From Stieleria neptunia (GTDB taxonomy: Bacteria; Planctomycetota; Planctomycetia; Pirellulales; Pirellulaceae): a stretch of 64,000 bases of DNA. The notes beneath the pieces were generated by a model. It searched no databases. It worked only from the letters and a program-made list of their open reading frames with translations, and had not been told where the DNA came from. Below are positions 1 to 8,646 of the stretch, piece by piece; the stretch's first letter is position 1; every line of letters starts with the position of its first letter. The DNA lies in contig NZ_CP037423.1 of the NCBI RefSeq assembly GCF_007754155.1, positions 3,348,001 to 3,412,000 on the forward strand, read 5' to 3'. The position numbers were made by a program, and so were the translations under genes.

Positions 1-1
1 C

Positions 2-691
2 GGGGAAATCGCTTCCTTTCATCAGCACGTCGGCAGCAGCGTGAACCCGCGTCGCCAGCAGGAAGCGCACGCCCACTCGATCAACTACAACGCCGACGGA
101 ACCCAAGCCTTCGTCGCCGACCTCGGGATGGACCAGATTGTGATCTACGACGTCGATTCCGAATCGGGGAAGCTGGCACCGTCGCAGCAGCGATCGCTGA
201 AGATGCCCGCCGGAGGAGGCCCCCGCCATTTCTGTTTCACACCCGCTGGAAAGATTGCACTGGCCAACCTGGAATTGACCTCTGACGTTGCGTTGCTGCG
301 CTACGACGATGCGGCAAGAAGCCTGTCGATGCTGGAGGTCGCTTCGACGCTTCCCGGTGGTCAGGCGGTACCGGGCAACAGCACGGCGGAGTGTTTGGTG
401 CATCCCAATGGACGAACCGCATACGTTTCCAACCGAGGCCACAACTCGATCGCCGTCTTTCGGATCGACGCCTCTAACGCGGATATCCAATGGATCGAAA
501 ACGAACCGACACAAGGGGAAATCCCGCGGGGGTTTGGGATCGATCCGAGCGGCAAGTTCGTCGTCGTTGCCAATCAAAATTCCGACAACGTCGTGTCGCT
601 GCAGATCGACCCCGAAACGGGATCCCTCTCGCCGACCGGCAGCGAAATCACCGTCGGCACGCCCGTCAATGTGCGGTTCTTGAAACGCTAG
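2..691 (+). CDS. lactonase-family seven-bladed beta-propeller protein, 3' part
   Basis: The reading frame is open from the left window edge, so this is the C-terminal part (about 229 residues) of a longer protein; the GTG at 41 is internal. The sequence HVGSSVNPRRQ followed by HAHSINYNADG is typical of the lactonase (6-phosphogluconolactonase, YbhE-like) propeller family. Further blades are recognisable by ECLVHPNGRTAYVSNRG and GFGIDPSGKFVVVANQNSD, and the end matches the usual family end (a blade closing with TVGTPVNVRFL). In characterised members the enzyme hydrolyses 6-phosphogluconolactone, but planctomycetes carry many exported paralogues of unknown substrate. Any signal peptide would lie outside the window. 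Family assignment is firm; substrate is not. Confidence 0.85.
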   Translation, partial: GEIASFHQHVGSSVNPRRQQEAHAHSINYNADGTQAFVADLGMDQIVIYDVDSESGKLAPSQQRSLKMPAGGGPRHFCFTPAGKIALANLELTSDVALLRYDDAARSLSMLEVASTLPGGQAVPGNSTAECLVHPNGRTAYVSNRGHNSIAVFRIDASNADIQWIENEPTQGEIPRGFGIDPSGKFVVVANQNSDNVVSLQIDPETGSLSPTGSEITVGTPVNVRFLKR

Positions 692-1027
692 AAACGAGCG
701 TCCAAGTGGTCGCGCGTCGGCAGACTCGCCGGACCGGACGCAAGTTGCCCATTCCCCCAAAAAGGTGTCGGACACCTTTTTGGTAAGTTTGACGCCCTTG
801 CAAATTCGTCGCTACAATGTTGGCCCGATTCATCCTTCGTCTTCATGCGGCACGACAGTGGTGCTCCCGTTTCGTTCAGACGGGCGTTTCCTGGTCAACG
901 TCCACCTTCCACCCCGGTGCATGACGTTCTGCCACGAAGAAGAACGTTCGAAATGACGTCGATTCTGAGCAGCCGCTCGCCTCATTGAACGGTTTCCATT
1001 TCATCAGCCCTGGTAAGTCAATCGCCC
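692..1027. other. intergenic region with one perfect palindrome
   Basis: This 336-bp stretch contains no convincing gene. Its only clear structure is the 27-bp palindrome at 757-783. A small frame beginning inside that palindrome has no family-like sequence and was rejected. Confidence 0.5.
757..783. repeat. 27-bp perfect palindrome (REP-like or bidirectional terminator)
   Basis: CCAAAAAGGTGTC at 757-769 is followed by a single G and its exact reverse complement at 771-783. The arms carry an A-run on one side and a T-run on the other, so an RNA hairpin on the plus strand would end in T residues. It lies 66 bp after the lactonase stop and could terminate that gene. From memory, similar GGTGTCGGACACC palindromes recur between planctomycete genes, so a REP-like element is the other reading. 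Confidence 0.6.
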
Positions 1028-2620
1028 ATGCTTTCTCACAACATTCGCTCGCTGGCGTTTGCTCGATACTTGAGAGCTTCTCTGCTCGGGATTCTCGTTT
1101 GCTCCCCGGTGACGGCTCAGGTTGCTTCGCCCCCTCTGTACAAGGTGCTGCTGACGGATACCTCCAAGCCCATTATTGGTACGCTCGTCAGCCGAGACAC
1201 CGAGACCGTGACGATCCAAGACATTGACACCAATACCAAAGTCCGCTTTGAGCGAAGCAACGTCAAAGAGGTGATCACACCCTTCGCATTCGATGACGCG
1301 GTGAAGTCGATCGGATTGGAAGAAATGTTGAGTTGGAAGATCGGACAAGTTGCGGCACAGAGGAAATCGCCCGGCCGGATCGCCAAGGTGTCGTCGCAGG
1401 TCGTTTACATCACCCTTGGAACGAACAGCGGAATTCGTGAAGACACAACGCTCACCGTTTTCCGAAATGAAGGGGAAATCAAAGATCCGGTTAGCGGCGA
1501 GGTGTTGGCGGTCGAACGTCCGAAAATTGCCGAACTTCAGGTCACCGAAGTGCAAGAAAAATATTGCAAAGCCAAATTGGTCGGGAATCTGGAGCCCGAA
1601 TTACAGGTGGGTGATGAAGTCGAACCCGATCTCGATCTGCGAGTCGCGGTTTGTCCCATCCGAGACCAGAACGGAGAATCTGTTGATGAAACACTTGTCA
1701 TGGTTGAAGAGATTACGACCAGACTCGTCAACCGAAAAGTTGCCGTCGTCGATCGTGGCTCACTGGGGCAAGTTCTGGGGGAGTTGCTCGTACACAACAC
1801 ACCCCTGTTCGATCCCAAAACAGCGCAAAAGTTGGGCGACTTGACAGGGGCGACACATGTCCTGGCGGGTAAAATTGTCCCCAGTGGTCGCACGCGGGGC
1901 ATCGCTTACGTCCGATTGATCGATGTGCAGACCGGACGAATTGTCGTGGCAACTTCCACCTCGATCAGTTTGACCCGTACGCTCGCCTCGGCGACCGATG
2001 GCCGTGCAGCGAATCGCCCCGGTCTTGCCGGGGTGGTCCGAAATGTAGAGAGTTTGGGTAGTTCTCGAGTCCTGCCATCATTTCTCACGACCCGATCACG
2101 CTATCAGAAAGGGGAATCCGGCGGCATTCGGATTCAGGGCTACAACGAGTTCACCTATCGTGACCAAGGCGTGATTTTTACCAAAGACATCGGCTGTGGT
2201 ATGGACGATTTCACCTTCGAGGTTGTCGTTCAATTCGGACACGAAGACATGGTGGCGAACATTGGCATCGGATACGGCGTCGCGGATCTTCACTACAACG
2301 GATTAAAAGACTCGGTGTATTTGCGGCTGCATTCTCCCCACATGCGAAACGAACCGGGAAAGGTCAAACTCAATCGCTTCAAGCTGGGTGACGAAGAGGT
2401 CGGAGAGTTGCCGACTACGGGGCCTCATCTCGTGCGGATCACCAGGGTGGGTAATACGGTGACGTTTCAAGTGGATTCAGGCAACGACGGTCCTTCCGAC
2501 GATGATTTTGAAACGACGATCGCCGACTTCAGGGATTTTGCACCCTTCCTGCATTCGAAGAACTCTCCGCTGTTCTTCGCAGGCGCAGGCGAATACGTGA
2601 CGGCAACGCTCTCAAAATGA
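1028..2620 (+). CDS. exported FlgO/CsgG-like protein with C-terminal beta-sandwich-like region
   Basis: A 530-residue protein with an N-terminal signal peptide (hydrophobic stretch about residues 8-30, ending VTAQ). Residues about 35-90 (ITGTLVSRDTETVTIQD-like) resemble the small beta domains that planctomycetes place in exported proteins. Residues about 110-200 (VYITLGTNSGI, then KDPVSGEVL) resemble the FlgT C-terminal type domain that handles repeated beta strands. Residues about 205-320 (LRVAVCPIRD, VAVVDRGSLGQVLGE, GATHVLAGKI) match the FlgO/CsgG/LpoB-like fold found in periplasmic and outer-membrane lipoproteins. Residues about 365-530 are rich in beta strands and may be a LamG-like sandwich. 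No lipobox is evident. No flagellar or curli genes are nearby, so a role in those systems is not implied. It converges with the cytochrome gene, 41 bp between the stops. Confidence 0.6.
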   Translation: MLSHNIRSLAFARYLRASLLGILVCSPVTAQVASPPLYKVLLTDTSKPIIGTLVSRDTETVTIQDIDTNTKVRFERSNVKEVITPFAFDDAVKSIGLEEMLSWKIGQVAAQRKSPGRIAKVSSQVVYITLGTNSGIREDTTLTVFRNEGEIKDPVSGEVLAVERPKIAELQVTEVQEKYCKAKLVGNLEPELQVGDEVEPDLDLRVAVCPIRDQNGESVDETLVMVEEITTRLVNRKVAVVDRGSLGQVLGELLVHNTPLFDPKTAQKLGDLTGATHVLAGKIVPSGRTRGIAYVRLIDVQTGRIVVATSTSISLTRTLASATDGRAANRPGLAGVVRNVESLGSSRVLPSFLTTRSRYQKGESGGIRIQGYNEFTYRDQGVIFTKDIGCGMDDFTFEVVVQFGHEDMVANIGIGYGVADLHYNGLKDSVYLRLHSPHMRNEPGKVKLNRFKLGDEEVGELPTTGPHLVRITRVGNTVTFQVDSGNDGPSDDDFETTIADFRDFAPFLHSKNSPLFFAGAGEYVTATLSK

Positions 2621-2661
2621 CGTGGGCGGCGTAAAAAGGGTCAGCGGGCAATCGATGCCGA

Positions 2662-5600
2662 TTATCGCCTGGTGCCCAACATCAGATACGCGAACAGGTC
2701 GGTGATCTGTTGGTCGGTCATGTCTTTGAAGACCTGTTCGGGCATCAACGACGTCTTGATCGCTTTAAATTCTTCCAGGTCCTCGCGGACGAGAACGACC
2801 GTCTGGTCATCGGCGGTGCGGAGGGTGACGGTTTTGGGATCTTGGGCGGCCATCATGCCGGTGACGACGCGGCCGTCATCGGTCAACGCCATGTAGGACT
2901 GAAAACCTTCGCGGATTTCAAGACTCGGTTCGATGATCGCCGGCAACCAAAACTTCAAACTGCCCCGTTCGTAACCGTCCAGTGGCGGACCGATCGTCTT
3001 GCCTTCGCCGAACAACTTGTGGCAGGTGCCGCACTTGGTCATGAAATGCTTTCGACCTGCTTCGGAATCGCCGGCGGAATGGCTCAGCAAATCGGTCAGC
3101 CGCTCGATCTCCGCGATCTTATCCGCCGAGGAAACCGTCACGGCCTTGCCGAAGGCTTGTTCGACTCGGGCGACGAATGTCGGATCCTCGTAGGTTCGCA
3201 ACCGCTGGATCACGTCTTCGGGGACTTCGGGGACTCGCACCCGCCACTGAATCACTTCTTCCAGCAATCGATCCGCCCAGGCGGCGCGGCTGGCCAGGGT
3301 TCGGCAGGCGGCGGCGCGGAGGCCGTGTTCGCGTGAGATTTTTCCGTAGAACGCGCCGATCAGCCCGGCGGCGATCCGGGCCTCGTCAAAATTGGCCAGC
3401 GTGCTGATCGCCACACGCTGAAGCGCCGGTTCGCTGGTTTCACGCCCCGTCGCCAGCCGCAGCAGGGCATCCACACTCTTGGGCTCCTGAAGTTCGCCGA
3501 GTGTGTAGGCGATTTCGATTCGCAATCCGAGATCGGTCGAACGGTCACGCAACAGTTTGACTGCAGCATCCGCGGCGCCCTGGCGACCGCTGCGTAGTGC
3601 CAGCACCGCCCCGGACTCACCGCGAGATTCTTGATAGGCGGACAACGCGCGGTCGAGTCGCTTGGGTAACTCGGGGATCGATCTGCCTTGGAACGCTTTG
3701 GTCAATCCGACCAACAAAATTTCACGGGTCGCGTCGTCCGGGGCCAGCGCCACCAAGGCGTCGCAGTGGTCCATGTCGGCCGCGGTGCCGGCGGCCGCGT
3801 AGCGTTGGGCCAAGCGGCCGAGCAGGTGTTGGCGGACCAACGGGCGGTCCCAGGACGTGTCGTCGGAAAAGAACGCTTGGATCGCATTCCAATCGTCGGC
3901 ATGGGCTTCGACCGCCCACCAATACAGCAGCGGCAGATGCGGGTCGTTTCCGTCCTCGTCGCGTCGCGTCAGGCGGTCGATGATTGCCAATCCCGTCGGG
4001 CCGTCGATCCGCTTGGCCGTCGATGCAAGTTGGCTGCGGACTTGTAAATCGGATTCCGTTTCCGCCAGCGAAACCAGTTGCCGATGGCCTTCACGTCGAT
4101 CTCCCAGTAGCCGAACGGTCCAACGTCGAATGTGGGGATTGTCGTTCCGCAACCAATCGGCGGCCCGTTCGGTCGATAGTTCTCCCATCAGATTCAATGC
4201 CCAGAGCGATTCCAGCGAACCCGATTGATCGACACGTTCCACCAGGGGCTCGGTCGCATCGCTGTCGTTGCGCCAACCGAGGACCAAAGCGGCGCGGCGG
4301 CGGAGCCATTTATTGGGCGAGTCGAACAGGGCGATCAATTCGTCGCTTGACCGTTCGGTGAGATCGCCGGCGCGGTACACAGGATGGGATCCCTTGGGGC
4401 GGATGCGGTAGATCCGTCCGCTGTTTTTGTGCCAGTCGTCAACGGGATTGACATGGGACAGTCGGGTGTCATACCAGTCTGCCACATAGACCGCACCGTC
4501 CGGACCGGCGCCGGCGTACACCGGCCGGAACCAGCGATCGTCGGTTTCAACGAGATTCTCGACGTCTTCGGTGCGATAGGTCGACCCATCGGGAATCAGA
4601 CGGCTGTTCCAAATCAGATTGTGCAACGAATTTGGCGCGACAATGGATCGATCAAAGGCTTTCGAAAACAATCCGCCTTCATAAATCATGAAGGCTTGGG
4701 CAAACCGTCGCGTGTCCCCCTTCATCGGCATGCCGGTGAAATAGCCGAAGGCATAGGGATTGGTCAACGGACCGTGCTTGCCCCAGTTCTTGTCCGAATA
4801 GCTGCCTTGCGGATAGTGATAGCCGCGTTTGCTACCGCCGTTGGTGCCCGAGAAAACTTGCCCGTGCGAATCGATCTCCAAACTGAACGTATTGCCGCCA
4901 CCCTCGGCATAGATCTCGAACACTTTCGTTTCGGGGTGATAGCGCCAAATACACTGGCCTTCAAAGCGAACGCCCTTGGTCGCTTGTGAGCTGACCGTTC
5001 CGGCCGTGGTGCTGCCGTTGGCACCGTACAGCCAACCGTCCGGTCCCCACAGCAAGCTGTTGGCAACCGAATGCGTGTCTTGGAGTCCGAATCCCGAGAG
5101 ATGGACTTCCGGGTCGCCGTCGGGAACGTCATCGCCGTCGGCATCGGGATAGTGCAGCAGATACGGCGGGTTCAACACCCAGATGCCGTTCGGGCCGACT
5201 TGGACCGAGGTGGCGATGTTGAGTCCCGTGATGACGTCCTTGCCGGAGTCGTACAAGCCGTCGCCATCGGTATCGCTGAAGACCGTGATCTTGTCCGCAC
5301 CCGCGGCGCCGTGCGGCGGCGGTTCGGGCACCTTGTCGTAGACGGCCCGCAGGTATTGATCGAAACGCTCGACCTTCAGCCCGGCAGGGTATTGGTACTG
5401 GCGATACTGCACCGCCCACATCCGACCGCGCGAATCCCAGGACAGGAATAGCGGCTGCGAAAGCTCGGGCTCATGGGCGATCAAGTCGGCTTGGACGTCG
5501 CTGCGGAGCCGCAGTCGGTCGATCATCTGATCCGGCGGCGTCAGCTCGGACTCGTCGCGCTGGGCGCCTTTGGCAGAAAACGTGCGAAAGATCTCCGCCA

Positions 5601-5709
5601 CTTTTTCGTTGCCGGCAGGGCTGTCCGCCGAAGTCGTCTGCGCGACCGAGTTCCGGATCGAAGGGAAGACGGAGGCCCAAACGGCCATCATCAAAACAGC
5701 AAATCGCAT
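2662..5709 (-). CDS. PVC-type heme-binding CxxCH protein (dehydrogenase-like propeller, HEAT repeats, cytochrome c)
   Basis: About 1015 residues. I place the start at the ATG giving MRFAVLMMAVWASVFPSI, a good signal peptide ending SVAQ; an ATG ten codons upstream (5739) only adds MCFLFSWRNV. Residues about 60-440 form the planctomycete 'membrane-bound dehydrogenase' propeller (PPPHGAAGADKITVFSDTDGDG, WGPDGWLYGANGST, AGAGPDGAVYVADWYD). Residues about 460-780 are HEAT-type helical repeats. A cytochrome c domain follows, with the heme-binding CGTCH encoded at 3019-3033, and a C-terminal Met ligand candidate in the MPEQVF segment. This fused architecture is largely restricted to the PVC group. 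It is presumably periplasmic and redox-active; the substrate cannot be read from sequence. It stands alone, convergent with the upstream plus-strand gene. Confidence 0.85.
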   Translation of the reverse strand: MRFAVLMMAVWASVFPSIRNSVAQTTSADSPAGNEKVAEIFRTFSAKGAQRDESELTPPDQMIDRLRLRSDVQADLIAHEPELSQPLFLSWDSRGRMWAVQYRQYQYPAGLKVERFDQYLRAVYDKVPEPPPHGAAGADKITVFSDTDGDGLYDSGKDVITGLNIATSVQVGPNGIWVLNPPYLLHYPDADGDDVPDGDPEVHLSGFGLQDTHSVANSLLWGPDGWLYGANGSTTAGTVSSQATKGVRFEGQCIWRYHPETKVFEIYAEGGGNTFSLEIDSHGQVFSGTNGGSKRGYHYPQGSYSDKNWGKHGPLTNPYAFGYFTGMPMKGDTRRFAQAFMIYEGGLFSKAFDRSIVAPNSLHNLIWNSRLIPDGSTYRTEDVENLVETDDRWFRPVYAGAGPDGAVYVADWYDTRLSHVNPVDDWHKNSGRIYRIRPKGSHPVYRAGDLTERSSDELIALFDSPNKWLRRRAALVLGWRNDSDATEPLVERVDQSGSLESLWALNLMGELSTERAADWLRNDNPHIRRWTVRLLGDRREGHRQLVSLAETESDLQVRSQLASTAKRIDGPTGLAIIDRLTRRDEDGNDPHLPLLYWWAVEAHADDWNAIQAFFSDDTSWDRPLVRQHLLGRLAQRYAAAGTAADMDHCDALVALAPDDATREILLVGLTKAFQGRSIPELPKRLDRALSAYQESRGESGAVLALRSGRQGAADAAVKLLRDRSTDLGLRIEIAYTLGELQEPKSVDALLRLATGRETSEPALQRVAISTLANFDEARIAAGLIGAFYGKISREHGLRAAACRTLASRAAWADRLLEEVIQWRVRVPEVPEDVIQRLRTYEDPTFVARVEQAFGKAVTVSSADKIAEIERLTDLLSHSAGDSEAGRKHFMTKCGTCHKLFGEGKTIGPPLDGYERGSLKFWLPAIIEPSLEIREGFQSYMALTDDGRVVTGMMAAQDPKTVTLRTADDQTVVLVREDLEEFKAIKTSLMPEQVFKDMTDQQITDLFAYLMLGTRR

Positions 5710-6408
5710 CACATTCCGCCACGAAAAAAGGAAACACACGACCGAACCAGCGGTCCCGGCAAGCCACCAAGATCATAGCCGACCGCCCCCCGCTTTGCTC
5801 GATCCTCCTGCCGGGCATTGGTGTCTAGATAGGTCGCAAGACTTGCAGTCATCTTCCCTTTTAGGTTCTTCGCGGATTTTAGTGGCTGCTCTCGGATACT
5901 CGGGGAAGGTTTTTTGAGGGATGACTGCGATGTCCGATGGTTCTGTTCGGTCTGATGGCGAAGCCAGCTGTAGCGGAGACGGGCTCTGCGGAGGAGCAAC
6001 CCGCCTAGGAATCACCTGGTCTGCGATGCGGCGAAGGTGCTTCGTGCCCTCCACCGGCCCGCGCCAACGGAGGGGCGTTTGAACCGAGCGGTTGTCGTCC
6101 AACACCCATTCGGACATCGCAGCAATGCCTCGAAAAACCTGGGTCCTGAGTGATTAGCCATTAAAATCCACGAAGAACCGCCTTGTAGGGAGGGTGACTT
6201 TCTAACTTGGTGCGTACGGGCTGAAACGCGGCGAGGGGGGGGCGATTGCCCCTGTGTCATTGCTGTCAAACCCTGGCGTGAAACTGACCTTCCACTCGGC
6301 GGACGGGCTGACGTATGTTTCACGCGCAAGGAAACCGCGAAGGTGCGCGTCAACACAGCTCTTTCGATCTCGCGGTGCGAAACACTTTCCCAGGGATGGG
6401 ATCATTCG
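5710..6408. other. intergenic region without recognised gene
   Basis: About 700 bp between two divergently oriented genes. Frames present on both strands are short, mutually overlapping and rich in Arg/Ser/Pro, as expected of noncoding GC-rich DNA. A loose inverted repeat CGTGAAAC ... GTTTCACG occurs around 6279-6325. I see no tRNA-like structure and no clear promoter. Confidence 0.4.
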
Positions 6409-8601
6409 ATGGACGATCGCCGGCATACCAATCACGCCCCTGCTGAGCAGGCCTACGACACGCATCCGGTCGGCATGCCCCCCGGCCCGGTTGATGCAGC
6501 CCCGTTGTATCCGGGCGATCGTCGTGCGGGGCCGTATTCTCCCGAGGTGATGCACGACGCGGCAGGGTTTGGACCGGCAGCTTGGCCGGCAACCGATTTC
6601 CGTCCGTACGATTTCCGTCCCTATCATGCCGAGATCGCACGCCTGCGCCATCGACTCGCTTCCGCCCATGCCGCGAACAATCGGCAAGCCACCGAAATCC
6701 GCCGGCGGACCGAGCAGGCGTTAGCGCAACAGAAAAACTTCTGGGTGGGAAAGATCGAAACGCTGCAACAACGAATCGCGGTGTTGCAGCATGAATCGCA
6801 GCGGGAACAGGAAAACCGCGAGCAAAAAAACGCGGCGATCGACAAACAACTTGCCGAAGCTCGCGGCGCCGCCCACGCCCTGAACCGTCACATCGCGACT
6901 TTGAAACATGAACTGAAGCACGTTGCGCTTGCCGCGTCCAGCGAACAACAAGAATTGAAACGCGCCCACGACTCGATCGTCAATCGGCACCACGCAGCGA
7001 TCGCGGAACAGCTCGCGACGATCGAATCGCTGCAACAGCAGATGGATGACCAGGACGAGATCCTGGAACATTGGAAAACCGCTCAAGAACAAGCCGTCCA
7101 GCTGAGCGAATGGTATGAGACCGAACACGAAAGGGAACGCGTCCGCTACACGCAACTGGTCGACGAATTCGCCCGATTCCGTTCCAAAACCTCCGAGGCG
7201 TTCGCGGTTTGCGAGGATGAAATCGAGACGTTGGAGGCGACCGTCGGGATCTTGCAAACCGACCACGAAATCGTGGAGCTGATCAACGCCGACCTGGATC
7301 ATCTTGCGGACAAACGTGAATCGGAAATCGAGCAACTGCAGGCCGAGCTTGAGGCGGTCTCGGAAGAGAAAACGTCTCTGATCGAGACCGTTGCGGGGCT
7401 GAAGTCCACGTCGGATGATTTCGACGCGTCGTTGTTTGCCAAGGATCAAGAGATCGATGCGACCAAGCGGCTCGCCACCGAGGCGCAACGGCAGTTGGAA
7501 CAGACCCGGCGAGAAAACAAGGGACTGGCCAGCCAGAATGACCAGCTGAGGCATCGCGCCGCTGATCTGACGAACGAGATCACGAAGTTGCAGACCGAAC
7601 TCGCCGATGCCAAGGACCGCGCCGATCGGGCCGAGTCGATGCGGTTGGAACGGGATCACCAGATTCGCGAGATCCAATCCGCCGCCCGAGCAGCGGACGC
7701 CAACGCGTTGTTGCGGGCCAACGAAGCGGAGCAGCAGTATGCCGTGGAACTGCAACGACTGGAGGACGAGCTGGAGCGTCAGAAACAAGCACAACACAGC
7801 GATTCGCAGCTCAACGGCATCGATCAGGCAAAAGTCACCGAACTCGAACACGCGCTCGCGGCCAGTCAACGAGCGGTGACCGCCTCGTCGACCGAGAACG
7901 ATCGACTTCAGCAAACCATCGATCAGCTTCATACGCGGCTGGCCGAACTCCAGCGCGCTGGCGAAACGAAGGCCGATCGCGTCGAACTGCTCGAGGACAC
8001 GCTGAGCGAATTGCGTCACGACGCATCGAATCACCAACAAGAAAACGTGCAACTGCGAGCCGACCTGGCCGAGCTGCGGTCGCAACTGGCCGAATCCGCC
8101 GATCGAATTGCCACCGCCCAACACACGATCTCGCAACAGACCGAAGCGCTGGACCAAAAATCGCAACAATTGGAACAGCTGGAACAATCCCGTCAGGAGC
8201 GCGATGTCGAGGCGTTCCGGTCAGACCTGGAAGCCGAGCTGGCGGCCAAGTGGCAAGCTCAGGTGACCGAGTTGGAGCAGAACCAGGTCACCCTCCGCGA
8301 GCGTCATCATCAAGCCCAATTGGCCCAACAGCAAACGATCGAGAGTTTGCAGCAGCAGCTTCGGGAACGGATCGCCGAGCGGGACTCACTGAAACAGCGG
8401 GATGACGCATCGGGCGAGCAGATCCGCACGTTGCAATCGCAACTGGCGGATTGGTCGATGCAGGAAAGCCCCGTCGAAGAGGTGAAACGGTTGAGCAACG
8501 AATTGTCCCGCTGCATCAGCCAGCATGCACGCGAGCGAGAAGCCTTGCTGTGGCGAATCGAGCAACTGCAGACCGTTCGGGCGCTGGGCCGCGCCGCCTA
8601 A
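6409..8601 (+). CDS. long coiled-coil protein of unknown function
   Basis: From the ATG at 6409 the product is 731 residues; GGGATGGGA lies just upstream as a plausible ribosome site. A GTG 22 codons upstream (6343) also opens the frame but adds a segment without family character. After a Pro/Gly-rich head of about 70 residues the protein is almost uninterrupted heptad-type sequence rich in Glu, Gln, Ala, Leu and Arg, with many LQQQ and ELQ stretches. There is no signal peptide or membrane segment, so a cytoplasmic filament or scaffold is likely. Homology searches with such sequence would be dominated by low-complexity matches to SMC, myosin or crescentin-type proteins, so no function is proposed. 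It converges on the giant gene at 8647. Confidence 0.75.
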   Translation: MDDRRHTNHAPAEQAYDTHPVGMPPGPVDAAPLYPGDRRAGPYSPEVMHDAAGFGPAAWPATDFRPYDFRPYHAEIARLRHRLASAHAANNRQATEIRRRTEQALAQQKNFWVGKIETLQQRIAVLQHESQREQENREQKNAAIDKQLAEARGAAHALNRHIATLKHELKHVALAASSEQQELKRAHDSIVNRHHAAIAEQLATIESLQQQMDDQDEILEHWKTAQEQAVQLSEWYETEHERERVRYTQLVDEFARFRSKTSEAFAVCEDEIETLEATVGILQTDHEIVELINADLDHLADKRESEIEQLQAELEAVSEEKTSLIETVAGLKSTSDDFDASLFAKDQEIDATKRLATEAQRQLEQTRRENKGLASQNDQLRHRAADLTNEITKLQTELADAKDRADRAESMRLERDHQIREIQSAARAADANALLRANEAEQQYAVELQRLEDELERQKQAQHSDSQLNGIDQAKVTELEHALAASQRAVTASSTENDRLQQTIDQLHTRLAELQRAGETKADRVELLEDTLSELRHDASNHQQENVQLRADLAELRSQLAESADRIATAQHTISQQTEALDQKSQQLEQLEQSRQERDVEAFRSDLEAELAAKWQAQVTELEQNQVTLRERHHQAQLAQQQTIESLQQQLRERIAERDSLKQRDDASGEQIRTLQSQLADWSMQESPVEEVKRLSNELSRCISQHAREREALLWRIEQLQTVRALGRAA

Positions 8602-8622
8602 GCGGCGGCACGGTTTCGCCAT

Positions 8623-8645
8623 GACAGGCTGGAAGCCTATCCCAC
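8623..8645. repeat. half copy of the 23-bp-arm palindromic element
   Basis: The 23 bases are identical to the right arm of the complete palindromes at 47909-47931 and 54110-54132, and the preceding TTTCGCCAT matches their loop. The left arm is missing. It ends one base before the stop codon of the giant gene (8647-8649, minus strand), between two convergent genes. Confidence 0.85.
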
Positions 8646-8646
8646 T

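Noticed and set aside
1004..1555. Antisense frame opposite the FlgO-like gene
   Set aside because: It is a shadow of a gene with a clear signal peptide and domain pattern on the plus strand.
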